A DNA stretch of 64,000 nt from Euryarchaeota archaeon RBG_13_57_23. GTDB taxonomy: Archaea; Thermoplasmatota; Thermoplasmata; UBA10834. The position numbers and the translations under genes were made by a program. The number at the start of each line of letters is the position of its first letter. Positions within the stretch are counted from its first letter, which is position 1. Where the stretch lies: positions 1 through 64,000 of the forward strand of contig MGVW01000005.1 of the NCBI GenBank assembly GCA_001800675.1, in the 5' to 3' direction. Positions 17,248 to 26,362 of this stretch are shown one piece after another. Under the pieces are notes generated by a model that worked only from the letters and a program-made list of their open reading frames with translations, ran no database searches and was not told where the DNA came from.

Positions 17248-17901
17248 TCAAATCTCCGCCTTGGCCTCAGCCCTGGCCTCAGCCTTGTCCTTGATCCGCT
17301 TGAGTCTGAAGATGTTGTCTCTTTCCATCTCCTCGAGCCTGAATGCAATGAACCGTTCGATCTCCTCGAGCTCTGGCAGGATCTTGTATTCGAGCGCGTT
17401 GACCCGGCGCTTCGTCCGCTCGATCTCCTCGATCAGCTTCTTCATCGTCGTCTCGAGTTCGGCCGCCTTCACGACGGTTTCGACAAGGTTCTCGTAGGCC
17501 TCCGTGGCCTCGTCGATCCTCGGGGACGTGCCAATGATGCCGTATCCACGTTCCGTGAGAGGGGCGACGATCTTGCTCGACTTGATGTCGGGCACGACGA
17601 CTCCCATCAGGTTCCTGCTCCTCAGCTGTATCTCTGGGTGACCGGTGAGGGCATAAGACGCCGAGCGCACAGCGATGACGCCGTCGACCGCACTCGCAAT
17701 GGCTATCTTCTCGCTGGCTTCCTTGTACCTCCTCGCGATCTCGACCCTGAGATCCTTCGCCTGGTCGAGTATCTTGAAGAACTCCAGGATGAGTCCGTCC
17801 CGCTTCAGCTTGAGTATCTTGTGCCCGTTCTGAGTCAACTTGATCTTCTTCTTGACCTCGAGCAGTTCTGACCTGGTAGGCTGTATCTCTCTGACCGGCA
17901 T
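17248..17901 (-). CDS. atpD: A-type ATP synthase subunit D
   Basis: 217 residues with the family's opening PTRSELLEVKKKIKL and LLKLKRDGLI-like segment, then long coiled coils ending in RRVNALEYKILPELEEIERFI. Subunit D forms the central stalk with F and turns inside the A3B3 head. The Lys/Arg/Ala-rich tail (KAEARAEAKAEI) is a typical low-complexity end. It follows atpB by seven bases. Confidence 0.95.
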   Translation of the reverse strand: MPVREIQPTRSELLEVKKKIKLTQNGHKILKLKRDGLILEFFKILDQAKDLRVEIARRYKEASEKIAIASAVDGVIAVRSASYALTGHPEIQLRSRNLMGVVVPDIKSSKIVAPLTERGYGIIGTSPRIDEATEAYENLVETVVKAAELETTMKKLIEEIERTKRRVNALEYKILPELEEIERFIAFRLEEMERDNIFRLKRIKDKAEARAEAKAEI

Positions 17902-17908
17902 TGCGCAT

Positions 17909-19288
17909 TCACTTCTTCTTCACAGTCGGGTGATATTTCTCGATGAACTTCCTGTCAATCTTCGTGAGCGAATCTGTGGGCAGCATGGACAGCAGCTCCC
18001 AGCCGAGGTCGAGCGTCTGTTCTATCGTGCGGTCCTCGTCCTTCCCCTGACGTGTGAATCTGTCCTCAAAGGCATCCGCGAAGTCGAGGAACTTCCTGTC
18101 CCTGTCCGATAGGGCCTCCTTGCCGACGATCGCGACCAGTCCCCGCAGGTCCCTGCCCTCGGCATATGCGGCATATAGCTGGTCAGAGACCGCCCTGTGA
18201 TCCTCACGTGTGCGGCCGGGGCCGATTCCCTGGCCCATGAGCCTTGACAGGGACCGCTCGACCGCGATCGGCGGGAATATGCCCTTCCTGTGAAGGTCTC
18301 TGGAGGCGACTATCTGTCCCTCCGTGATATAACCAGTAAGGTCAGGTATGGGGTGCGTGATGTCGTCTCCCGGCATGGAGAGGATTGGGAACTGCGTGAT
18401 CGAGCCCTTCTTGCCTTTGATCCTCCCGGCCCTCTCATACATGGAGGCCAGGTCTGTGTACATGTACCCTGGGTATCCCCGTCTCGCGGGAACTTCCTCT
18501 CTCGCGGCGCCGATCTGTCTCAGCGCCTCCGAGTAATTCGTGATATCTGTGAGTATCACGAGCACGTGCATCCCGAGGTCGAAAGCAAGGTACTCTGCGG
18601 TGGTGAGGGCAAGTCTCGGAGTCAGCAACCTCTCGATTGCGGGGTCGTCCGCAAGGTTGAGGAACACGACCGCTCGCTTCAGAGCGCCCGTCCTCTCGAA
18701 GTCCTTCATGAAGTACTGCGCCTCCTCGCTCGTAATGCCCATCGCTGCGAAGACGACCGCGAACTCTTCCTTCCCGCCCAGGACCTTCGCCTGTCTCGCG
18801 ATCTGCAATGCGATGTCGTTGTGCGGCAGACCGGCACCGGAGAATATCGGAAGCTTCTGACCGCGGACGAGCGTGTTCATCCCGTCTATCGACGAAATGC
18901 CCGTCTGGATGAACTCCTGCGGGTTGTCCCTGGCCCACGGGTTGATGGCGGCACCGATGATCTCCAGACGCTTCTCCGGGATGATCGGGGGCCCGTTATC
19001 GAGCGGGTCCCCAGAGCCGTTCAGTATCCTGCCGAGCATGTCCTTCGCAACGGGCATTTTGACGGTCTCTCCGAGGAACTTCACTCCCGAAGACCTGTCG
19101 ATGCCTCCCGTTCCCTCGAACACCTGGATGACCACGACCTCGTCCGATGTGTCCAATACCTGTCCTCTCTTCGTGCTCCCGTCTGGGAGCGCGATCTGCA
19201 CGAGCTCGCCGTAGCCGATGGGCTCCGTCTTCTCAACGAAGACAAGTGGTCCTGCAATCTGGTTGATCGTGTGGTATTCCTTCGCCAT
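17909..19288 (-). CDS. atpB: A-type ATP synthase subunit B
   Basis: 459 residues from the ATG at 19288 (MAKEYHTINQIAGPLVFVEK); a GTG at 19297 overlapping the atpA stop is possible but extends beyond the usual start. The regulatory nucleotide-binding subunit carries the modified P-loop GAGLPHND in place of GxxGxGKT, then VVFAAMGITSEEA, and LVILTDITNYSEALR. It forms the hexameric head with subunit A. Gene order A-B-D is the conserved archaeal one. Confidence 0.96.
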   Translation of the reverse strand: MAKEYHTINQIAGPLVFVEKTEPIGYGELVQIALPDGSTKRGQVLDTSDEVVVIQVFEGTGGIDRSSGVKFLGETVKMPVAKDMLGRILNGSGDPLDNGPPIIPEKRLEIIGAAINPWARDNPQEFIQTGISSIDGMNTLVRGQKLPIFSGAGLPHNDIALQIARQAKVLGGKEEFAVVFAAMGITSEEAQYFMKDFERTGALKRAVVFLNLADDPAIERLLTPRLALTTAEYLAFDLGMHVLVILTDITNYSEALRQIGAAREEVPARRGYPGYMYTDLASMYERAGRIKGKKGSITQFPILSMPGDDITHPIPDLTGYITEGQIVASRDLHRKGIFPPIAVERSLSRLMGQGIGPGRTREDHRAVSDQLYAAYAEGRDLRGLVAIVGKEALSDRDRKFLDFADAFEDRFTRQGKDEDRTIEQTLDLGWELLSMLPTDSLTKIDRKFIEKYHPTVKKK

Positions 19289-19293
19289 ATCTC

Positions 19294-21030
19294 TCACGCT
19301 CCCAAAGAGGCGAACTGCTTGTCCATCTCCGCGGCGACCTTCTTCAGGTCGGCATCCATCGTCTCCTCGAACTTCAGCTTCCCGAGGTCCGTCCTGGACT
19401 GCAGCGAGGATATCCTCTCGAGAGGCACCTCGAGCGATATCGCCTTCTTCGCGAGTTCAGAGAATCTCTTTATCGCGCTCATGTACTCGTACTGCCTCTT
19501 GAGCGGGCTGTAAGTGTCCACCGCATGGTACGCGCTCTGCTGGAGGAAGAATTCCCTGATCATCCTGGCAACATCGAGCGTCAGCCTCTGCTCCTCAGGC
19601 AACGCGTCCGAACCGACCAGCTGCACTATCTCCTGCAGCTCCGACTCCTTCTGGAGCGTCTCCATGGCCCACAGCCTCACCTGGTTCCAGTCCTCGGCGA
19701 CATTCTTCCTGTACCAATCCTCGAGGATCGGGCTGTAGAGGCTGTACGAGGTCAGCCAGTTGATGGCTGGAAAGTGCCTTCTCTCCCTAAGTTTTGAATC
19801 GAGCGCCCAGAATACCTTCACGATCCTGAGCGTGTTCTGAGTGACGGGTTCGCTGAAGTCTCCTCCAGATGGGGATACGGCACCGATGACCGATATGGAT
19901 CCAATCCCTCCTGAGAACACCTTGACGCGTCCGCATCGCTCATAGAACTCCGAGAGCCTAGCAGCGAGATAGGCCGGATATCCCTCCTCACCGGGCATCT
20001 CCTCCAACCGTGACGATATCTCTCTCATGGCCTCGGCCCACCTGGACGTTGAGTCGGCCATCAGTGAGACGTCGTAGCCCATGTCCCTGTAGTACTCGGC
20101 TATTGTGATCCCAGTATACACGGACGCCTCTCTCGCAGCGACAGGCATGTTGGAGGTGTTCGCTATGAGAACCGTCCTGCCCATCAGGGGTTTCCCCGTC
20201 TTCGGGTCCTCCAGCTCGGGGAACGTGGTCAGGACCTCTGTCATTTCGTTACCCCTCTCACCACAACCGACATAGATGACGATCTGCGCATCGCTCCATT
20301 TGGAGAGCTGTTGCGACGTTACGGTCTTACCCGTCCCGAACCCGCCAGGAATGGCCGCAGTGCCGCCCTTCGCGAGGGGGAACAGCATGTCAAGCACCCG
20401 CTGGCCTGTCACGAGCGGTATATCTGGCATGAGTTTCTCGACATATGGCCTCGCCTGCCTGACCGGCCACTTCTGCATGAGCTTGAGCTCATACCCAGAA
20501 TCCAGCTGGCCGATGACATCTTCCACAGTGAAATCTCCGGATGAAATGCTCTTGATCTTCCCCTTCGCGTCATTCGGTGCGAGGACCCTGTGAATGATGT
20601 TGCCCTCCGGCACCTCGCCAAGTATGGTCCCGCGACCGACCTCATCGCCCTTCTTGACAAGAGGAGTGAACTCCCACTTCTTCTTCCTGTCAAGGCCAGG
20701 AGCCGTGATGCCCCTCGAGACGAAGTCGCCCTGGGTCTCCCTCAGGACGGGCAGAGGCCTCTGAACGCCATCGTACACGCTCGAAAGCAGCCCTGGCCCC
20801 AGCTCGACCTGGAGAGGGGCCCCAGTGTCGACGACTACCTCGCCGGGCCTTATGCCTGATGTGTCCTCGTAGACCTGGATGACCGTCTTCTTGCCCACGA
20901 GCTTGATCACTTCACCCATGAGCTTGAGCTCGCCAACCAAGACGACGTCGTACATCCTCGGGGAGATACCCTCCGCCGTGACGACCGGCCCTGCGACTCT
21001 GCTTATCCTTCCCGTTTCCTTCGTAGCCAT
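19294..21030 (-). CDS. atpA: A-type ATP synthase catalytic subunit A
   Basis: 578 residues from the ATG at 21030 (MATKETGRISRVAGPVV); a GTG at 21045 is in frame upstream. Catalytic P-loop GGFGTGKTVTSQQL sits near residue 230. The non-homologous bulge region is present before it (FTPLVKKGDEVGRGTILGEVPEG), as are IYVGCGERGNEM and SLMADSTSRWAEAMREIS. The P-loop lacks the intein that interrupts this gene in some archaea. Catalyses ATP synthesis or hydrolysis in the head. Confidence 0.97.
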   Translation of the reverse strand: MATKETGRISRVAGPVVTAEGISPRMYDVVLVGELKLMGEVIKLVGKKTVIQVYEDTSGIRPGEVVVDTGAPLQVELGPGLLSSVYDGVQRPLPVLRETQGDFVSRGITAPGLDRKKKWEFTPLVKKGDEVGRGTILGEVPEGNIIHRVLAPNDAKGKIKSISSGDFTVEDVIGQLDSGYELKLMQKWPVRQARPYVEKLMPDIPLVTGQRVLDMLFPLAKGGTAAIPGGFGTGKTVTSQQLSKWSDAQIVIYVGCGERGNEMTEVLTTFPELEDPKTGKPLMGRTVLIANTSNMPVAAREASVYTGITIAEYYRDMGYDVSLMADSTSRWAEAMREISSRLEEMPGEEGYPAYLAARLSEFYERCGRVKVFSGGIGSISVIGAVSPSGGDFSEPVTQNTLRIVKVFWALDSKLRERRHFPAINWLTSYSLYSPILEDWYRKNVAEDWNQVRLWAMETLQKESELQEIVQLVGSDALPEEQRLTLDVARMIREFFLQQSAYHAVDTYSPLKRQYEYMSAIKRFSELAKKAISLEVPLERISSLQSRTDLGKLKFEETMDADLKKVAAEMDKQFASLGA

Positions 21031-21044
21031 ATGATCCGCTCCCA

Positions 21045-21344
21045 CTACCTTGACTTGTAAAGGTCGATCCCCATCGCCCTTCGAACCTTATCCCTCATAT
21101 CGCCTTCATCGAGCCCGACTGGTATGACGACGGGGTCGACGCTCTCCATCATCTTCGTCCTCAGCTGAGGAGGCAACTTCTCGAGGTCCTTCGTGTAAAG
21201 CGCGAGTATGCCGACATCCTCCTCGTCCATGACCTTCACGATCGTCTCGACCAGCTTGTCCGGGGCGACGGCGTACACTTTCCTGATGCCTGCCAGGCGG
21301 AACCCTGTCACGAACTCCTCGGTGCCCACGACAGCGATCTGCAT
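21045..21344 (-). CDS. atpF: A-type ATP synthase subunit F
   Basis: 99 residues from the ATG at 21344 (MQIAVVGTEEFVTGFRLAGI), the normal start; the open frame extends upstream into atpC. It is a small Rossmann-like protein ending with helical VRRAMGIDLY. Subunit F binds D in the central rotor stalk. Its start follows the atpC stop by one base. Confidence 0.95.
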   Translation of the reverse strand: MQIAVVGTEEFVTGFRLAGIRKVYAVAPDKLVETIVKVMDEEDVGILALYTKDLEKLPPQLRTKMMESVDPVVIPVGLDEGDMRDKVRRAMGIDLYKSR

Positions 21345-21345
21345 C

Positions 21346-22404
21346 TCACACCACCAGCAGGTCCTCGATGACCGTAGTCGAGAGGGCACTCGCCTTGCCT
21401 CTCGCGATTATCCTGATGTTGTCCACTTCCACTTTCTTGCGTATCATGTAGTTCACAATCGGGAGGACCGAGAGCGGGTAGAAGTGGGCGAATTTCTCGC
21501 TCTTGCGAATGAGCGCCTTATCCAACGCGATCGTGATGCCCGAGAGCTTCCTGTCCGTCTTGAAACGCTCAAGAGGTTCCCTTATGTCGGCGTACATGGA
21601 GGACTTCTCGAGCTCCTCGATTATCGGTGGCATGCCCTCCGCCTGCGCGAGCGCGCGCAGCTTCTCGATGCTGTAGTCCATGCCTCCCGGTATCAGATAC
21701 TTGACGATCTTGTCCTCGGGGATGCGCGCGGCCTTCAGTTTCAGGAGCACCTTGAGGTTCGTCACGTCGATCTCCTCCCTGACGAAATCCCTGAGCAGCT
21801 TGTCCGCGCTGACCGTCCCTTTGACCACCTTGAGGAGGTCGTAGTACATCCTCTGGTCCAGATGGTCCTCCAAGGGTGCCAGCCTGCCCGCATCCACGAC
21901 TTCTCTTACAAGTTCGGGGGTGATCGCGAGTGCAGCGTCCGCAACGAGCGCGTCCATGATCTCGGAGACCGAGCTTGACTGTATCAAGGACTTCAGGTAT
22001 GCCTCCGTGTAGGCGCCTGCCGGAACGAGTGTGTCGACTATCTCCTCAGCCCTGACATTGGTCATCTTGCCCCTCAGGAGCGTCTTGACGTTGTAGATAT
22101 CCCAGCGCTTCAGGTAGTTCCCGACCATTTCTCTCAGGTGGCCTGTTGTGAAGCCTAGTATGTCGGAATATGTGTTCGCGAGGTTTCGCGTGACTGCCAC
22201 CTCGACCAAGTTGGCACCCGAGTACACCGAGGCGTACTTCGCCATCTCCTCACGGTACTGGGTCTCTCCGAGGAACCTGCCAACTTCGTACACGTCCATG
22301 ACGAGAAGGCGGGAGTAGACGTCCCTCGAAAGGAGGAACCTCTTCTTCGCCTTCACGCGAGTGCACGCGTATGCATAATTGCCTCGGTTGCCTGCAAACC
22401 ACAT
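21346..22404 (-). CDS. atpC: A-type ATP synthase subunit C
   Basis: 352 residues from the ATG at 22404 (MWFAGNRGNYAYACTRVKAKKRFLL region); a GTG at 22416 overlapping atpE is the alternative. The sequence is almost all helical, with the NYAYACTRVKA opening and ETVSP-type repeats of the AC39/subunit C family. It works as the socket linking the central stalk to the membrane rotor ring. Confidence 0.93.
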   Translation of the reverse strand: MWFAGNRGNYAYACTRVKAKKRFLLSRDVYSRLLVMDVYEVGRFLGETQYREEMAKYASVYSGANLVEVAVTRNLANTYSDILGFTTGHLREMVGNYLKRWDIYNVKTLLRGKMTNVRAEEIVDTLVPAGAYTEAYLKSLIQSSSVSEIMDALVADAALAITPELVREVVDAGRLAPLEDHLDQRMYYDLLKVVKGTVSADKLLRDFVREEIDVTNLKVLLKLKAARIPEDKIVKYLIPGGMDYSIEKLRALAQAEGMPPIIEELEKSSMYADIREPLERFKTDRKLSGITIALDKALIRKSEKFAHFYPLSVLPIVNYMIRKKVEVDNIRIIARGKASALSTTVIEDLLVV

Positions 22405-22412
22405 GCTCCGAA

Positions 22413-22970
22413 TCACCCGAACAGCTTCTCGTATATCTCCCGTATCTTCCCGTTCCAGACATCGTCCAGAATGCTCTCGAACCGGTAGTCCAGACGCACG
22501 GTCCTGTCCTTGCTCTCGAATATGAGCCCGCCCGCGCAGTCAACTACTCCTCCGCTGGTCATTCCCGAGGGCAGCTGCAGCAACGGCTTGTCGGCCTTGT
22601 TCGTGTACACATAGCAGTCCCCGAGCTCCTTCTTCGCCTTGGAGACGAGCTTCGAGTAGACCTTCTTGCGTTTGTCCGAAGGATAGCTGGCCAATTCTTC
22701 GAGCGCCTGCGACCTGAGATCCTCCATTACCTTCCTCTGTGCAGCCAGGAGCGTCTTCTTCGATTCCAGCTCCGCGCTCGACAGCTCCTGCTGTTCCATC
22801 TGAGCGGTCTTCGCTTCGGACCTCTTCTCGGCCTTCTGGCGGTTCTCTTGTATCTTCTTGTCCGCCTGGAGGACCTGCTCGTCACGCTCCTTCTGCCCGA
22901 GCTGGATGATCTCTCGCTTGCGCTCCTCTCCCTTGCGGAGGATCTCATCGACTACCTTGTTCAGACTCAT
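22413..22970 (-). CDS. atpE: A-type ATP synthase subunit E
   Basis: 185 residues. The N-terminal half is a long charged coiled coil (EILRKGEERKREIIQLG...), and the C-terminal half is globular (GGVVDCAGGLIFESKDRTVRLDYRFESIL), the signature of E subunits of the peripheral stalk. It pairs with subunit H to hold the head against the membrane stator. Confidence 0.94.
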   Translation of the reverse strand: MSLNKVVDEILRKGEERKREIIQLGQKERDEQVLQADKKIQENRQKAEKRSEAKTAQMEQQELSSAELESKKTLLAAQRKVMEDLRSQALEELASYPSDKRKKVYSKLVSKAKKELGDCYVYTNKADKPLLQLPSGMTSGGVVDCAGGLIFESKDRTVRLDYRFESILDDVWNGKIREIYEKLFG

Positions 22971-23029
22971 CCTACCTCAGCTCCGATGATCCCGGCCTCG
23001 TATCGCCGATCTCCGTTCTTCTTCCCGTT

Positions 23030-23260
23030 TCACACCAAGCCGTAGATCAGGAACGCGACGACGAACCCGAAGATGACGATGGTCTCGGGCAGGACCATCA
23101 AGGTCAAGCCCTTGCCGAACATCTTTGGGTCTTCTGCAGTTGCGCCCACCGCCGCCGCTCCGATCTGTGCCTGGGCTATGCCGGTGCCTATGCCCGCTGC
23201 GCCTATTGCGATGCCCGCACCGACAAGCGCCAATCCGACCGCTGTTGGGTCCAATGCCAT
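23030..23260 (-). CDS. atpK: A-type ATP synthase rotor subunit K (c subunit)
   Basis: 76 residues, two transmembrane helices (about 5-30 and 50-75) forming one hairpin. The ion-binding carboxylate is Glu in LPETIVIFG (helix 2), and a glutamine is present in helix 1 (GIAQAQIG). The pairing of helix-1 Gln with Glu-Thr in helix 2 resembles sodium-binding rotor subunits; proton use is also possible. It is a single-hairpin subunit, not a duplicated one. Confidence 0.95.
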   Translation of the reverse strand: MALDPTAVGLALVGAGIAIGAAGIGTGIAQAQIGAAAVGATAEDPKMFGKGLTLMVLPETIVIFGFVVAFLIYGLV

Positions 23261-23273
23261 TTTCTTCTACCTC

Positions 23274-25265
23274 CTATTTCGTTATCACAGAGTACTTCCT
23301 CTCGTAGCTCAAAGGGGAGAATTCAGTACCCCCACCCTCGAAGAACTTTAGGAAGAACTCAACATAGTTCAGCCTGATAGCCTGAATGCCCGATGACAGA
23401 GCCCCGATGAAGAACACGAAGAACGCTTGGGACACGAACAGCGCCAAAACTCCCAGTATCGCCACGACGATATTCCCGCTCTCGAATATCATCGGGAACA
23501 GCATGAAGTTGAATGCGACCGCCACCGCACCCTTGCCAATCGCCATCGCAGCCAGTCTTGCGTACGAGACGAGGTTCGTAAACACGCCTACAACCTCGGT
23601 AAGTGCCATCGCCCCCTCGAAGACCACGATGCCCAGGACGCCTGCTACGATGAGCCCCAGCGCCGGCATCGAGACCTTTATGCCGATCATATCGGCGCTC
23701 ACGTCCGGGATGGGTGAGAGAACAGTCGAGTTCATGAAGTGACTAGTTTGGGTGGCATCTCCCGCGATGACCATCATCTCAGCGAATAGTCCGAAGAGCA
23801 CCAGAAGCCACGCGATCTTTCCCACGGCATGTTTCTTGCTGTGCGGGTAGTGATTTACAAAACCGAAGGTGAAGCCGACGGTCAGGTGGATCCAACCGGC
23901 GACGAGCGATATCGCGATCATCTCCATGGAGTCGCGCATCTTGTCGAGCAAAGGATGAATGGGTATGTTCGCGATGACCTCCCAGGAGTGCTCGTCAGGG
24001 TTCTCCACCGGCGGATGGAATGGCACCCCGAAGGCCTCGGCGAACACGAACAGTCCGAACACGCTAGCCATGAATCCGCCTGCCAAGATTATCGCACCTA
24101 ACTTAAGCAGATCAGGGGACGACTTGAACTTCCAGCGAATCATGGCGCCGAGGACGACCAGACTCAGGCCGAATCCTAGGTCGCCTATCATGAAGCCGAA
24201 GAAGAGAGGGAATGTGATGAACAGGACAAGAGTAGGGTCTATCTCCTCGTACTTCGGCGTTGATACGAGATTGATGAAGAACTCGAACGGCTTAACCGGT
24301 TTCGGATTCTTCAGTTTGACCGGAGTCTCCTCGGATTTCTCCGGAGAGACGGTTTCGATGAACGCGAGGCCGCAACACATCGTGTCCAGGGCCGTCCTTA
24401 TCTCGTCCACACGGTGACTCGGAGCCCATCCGTCGATGATGAACGAATTTGCCGAAGTCGCAATCCGCAAAGGGGTTTCCGCCTTGAGTATCTCGATGGA
24501 TAGGTGCTCATCGGAGCTGATGATGAAGTCTGCGAATTGTTTTCGGATGGCGTCCAGGTCGGCCTCGATCCTTGCCAGGTCCGCCTCAAGCTCTTTGATC
24601 TGCTTGCGAAGCTGGACGACGATCTCGTCCGGGTCGCCCTTCACCTTCGGCAGTTTGATCTCCTGGAAACCGTGCTCCGCCAGTATCTTCGAGGCCTCCG
24701 TGCGGCCTTCGCTCTTTACGAACGCCACAACGACGACATCGGATTTCCTGGCGTCGGCGAACACCTCGCATTCGGCCACCTTGCTCGTCAGAGCAGCGCT
24801 CGGGTCAGTCTTGCATATCCCGACGAAGCTCGAGAGATTGTCATAGCCATCAAAGAGTTCCACTGGTATCGCGAAAGGGACGATTGGCTCTAGGGCCCTG
24901 ATCTCCCCTTCCTTCTCCCTGACCAGCGCCTGTATCTTCTGTCGTGAATCTGCCTTGCTCGATGTATTGAGGTCCAGTGTGACAAGCGCCTGATCCATCC
25001 GAGACCTGATGTCGTGGACGTGCATGGCACGAGCCGGCTTGTGGTCCTCAATCTCGAGAGATCGGATGATCGATCTAAGCTTGAGGAGCTTCTGAGACGT
25101 GTCAGAGGCCGTCGGGAGCGGCTGGCCGATCCTAAATTCCTCATCCTGTTCCGTGAAGTCTATCAGATGGAGTACGCCCAACTCGTAGAGGCACTCGATT
25201 GTAGCATCGAGGCTTTCAATCGACCCGACGACAACGACCCGCGTCATCTCCTCTGGCTTAAGCAT
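23274..25265 (-). CDS. atpI: A-type ATP synthase membrane subunit I (a-type)
   Basis: 663 residues from the ATG at 25265 (MLKPEEMTRVVVVGSIESLD). The cytoplasmic half (1-340) has two coiled-coil arms. The membrane half has about seven or eight helices, beginning with LVLFITFPLFFGFMIGDLGFG. It holds the ion half-channels and contacts the K ring. Its start overlaps the atpH stop by eight bases. Confidence 0.95.
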   Translation of the reverse strand: MLKPEEMTRVVVVGSIESLDATIECLYELGVLHLIDFTEQDEEFRIGQPLPTASDTSQKLLKLRSIIRSLEIEDHKPARAMHVHDIRSRMDQALVTLDLNTSSKADSRQKIQALVREKEGEIRALEPIVPFAIPVELFDGYDNLSSFVGICKTDPSAALTSKVAECEVFADARKSDVVVVAFVKSEGRTEASKILAEHGFQEIKLPKVKGDPDEIVVQLRKQIKELEADLARIEADLDAIRKQFADFIISSDEHLSIEILKAETPLRIATSANSFIIDGWAPSHRVDEIRTALDTMCCGLAFIETVSPEKSEETPVKLKNPKPVKPFEFFINLVSTPKYEEIDPTLVLFITFPLFFGFMIGDLGFGLSLVVLGAMIRWKFKSSPDLLKLGAIILAGGFMASVFGLFVFAEAFGVPFHPPVENPDEHSWEVIANIPIHPLLDKMRDSMEMIAISLVAGWIHLTVGFTFGFVNHYPHSKKHAVGKIAWLLVLFGLFAEMMVIAGDATQTSHFMNSTVLSPIPDVSADMIGIKVSMPALGLIVAGVLGIVVFEGAMALTEVVGVFTNLVSYARLAAMAIGKGAVAVAFNFMLFPMIFESGNIVVAILGVLALFVSQAFFVFFIGALSSGIQAIRLNYVEFFLKFFEGGGTEFSPLSYERKYSVITK

Positions 25266-25593
25266 CAATCGTCCTCTCAAACTCCGAAAGAACGAACTCC
25301 TTTGCCGTGCCCATGCGCTTCTGGGCGGTGGCGGTCAGTGCGGCGGCCTTTTTCTCCCCTTCGGCAAGGACCGTCCTCTTCTTCTGGTCAATCCGCGATT
25401 GGGCCTCGGCCACCCTGGCATCCAGCTGCTTCCTGAGAATCGCTTCCGCGCTGTCACTTCTCAAAATCGCCGCACGCTTCCCCTCGGCCTGGAGTTGCCG
25501 CCTTTTCTCCTCGGCCTCCTTCGTCATTATGCGTACCTTCTCTTCCGCATCTTTTATTTGGCGAAGTATGTCGGCCTTGCCCAAGTCAGACAC
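25258..25593 (-). CDS. atpH: A-type ATP synthase subunit H
   Basis: 111 residues starting at GTG (25591-25593). Apart from the short ends it is one long charged coiled coil (ILRQIKDAEEKVRIMTKEAEEKRR...), as expected for the peripheral-stalk subunit H/G that pairs with E. It is the first gene of the operon. The TATA box 28 bases upstream leaves no leader, and there is no ribosome site before the GTG, which supports this start. Confidence 0.85.
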   Translation of the reverse strand: MSDLGKADILRQIKDAEEKVRIMTKEAEEKRRQLQAEGKRAAILRSDSAEAILRKQLDARVAEAQSRIDQKKRTVLAEGEKKAAALTATAQKRMGTAKEFVLSEFERTIDA

Positions 25594-25616
25594 GTCCAGT
25601 CGCTGATGCGGGTTTC

Positions 25617-25624
25617 GATATAAA
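25617..25624 (-). promoter_or_regulatory. Promoter of the A-ATPase operon
   Basis: On the minus strand TTTATATC is centred 28 bases before the GTG start of atpH, giving a leaderless transcript for the whole H-I-K-E-C-F-A-B-D operon. No other clear promoter is visible within the operon. Confidence 0.55.
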
Positions 25625-25726
25625 TAGCCTACGGGGTTCAGATTTTTCGATTTATTTCCCCGCTAATTCGACAATTAACGACAAATGAGGGTTTGCTTCG
25701 ATTCTCCGATAGCTCACGCAAGCGCA

Positions 25727-26248
25727 CTACACCTGCAGTTTCTTCGCGAACAATCTCTTGTCCATCCTCGTGACCTTGATACCGGCCTGCTTGAGCAGTT
25801 CGACCCCTGTTAGATCCGAGTAATCATCGATGTAGACGACTCGGGCGACCTGAGCGTTCAGAATCATCCGCGCGCAGATGGGGCACGGAACGATAGTCGA
25901 ATACATCGTGGACGAGCGCGCATTCGTTCCTGCCTGTATCAAGGCGTTCTGCTCGGCGTGCACCGCGGTGCACGTCTCTAGTCTGGTGCCTGACGGGATG
26001 CCCAGCTTGTCCCTGATGCATCCAATCTCGTGACAGTGCGGGAGGCCTCTCGGATTTCCGTTGTACCCCGAGCTCTTGATCTCGCCAACATCGCTGACGA
26101 CGATAGCTCCTATCTGCCTTCGGGTGCAGGTGCTCCTCCGGGAGACCTCGATCGCGATATTCATGAAGTACTGGTCCTTCGATATGCGAGTGTTCTTCCC
26201 GTGGGCCTTCTCCGCCTTCACCTGATACCCCCTCGGCCTCAATCCCAT
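25727..26248 (-). CDS. dCMP/cytidine-type deaminase (ComE-like)
   Basis: 173 residues from the ATG at 26248; other in-frame starts are ATG 26305, GTG 26350 and GTG 26221, so the start is uncertain. Zinc-site motifs are HAEQNALIQAG (His ligand and catalytic Glu) and CPICARM (two Cys ligands). RRSTCTRRQIGAIVV and YNGNPRGLPHC, with a His/Cys cluster, are typical of dCMP deaminases. The enzyme converts dCMP to dUMP on the route to dTMP. The basic N-terminal extension of about 25 residues is longer than usual and may reflect a wrong start. It faces a membrane regulator divergently. Confidence 0.9.
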   Translation of the reverse strand: MGLRPRGYQVKAEKAHGKNTRISKDQYFMNIAIEVSRRSTCTRRQIGAIVVSDVGEIKSSGYNGNPRGLPHCHEIGCIRDKLGIPSGTRLETCTAVHAEQNALIQAGTNARSSTMYSTIVPCPICARMILNAQVARVVYIDDYSDLTGVELLKQAGIKVTRMDKRLFAKKLQV

Positions 26249-26362
26249 CTTGACATTTCTAGCTTTGCCTCGGATGGCACCACGCGCTAGCGCCCTCGCA
26301 GGCATGGGAAAGGGTAGAAATAGAGATGGGGCTCTACGAAACGCCACCACAAGGCAATTGGA

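Noticed and set aside
18290..19513. Long plus-strand frame of 407 codons opposite atpB
   Set aside because: Antisense shadow caused by high GC; atpB is unmistakable.
19294..21030. Intein in atpA
   Set aside because: The P-loop region is contiguous and the protein has the ordinary length of about 580 residues.
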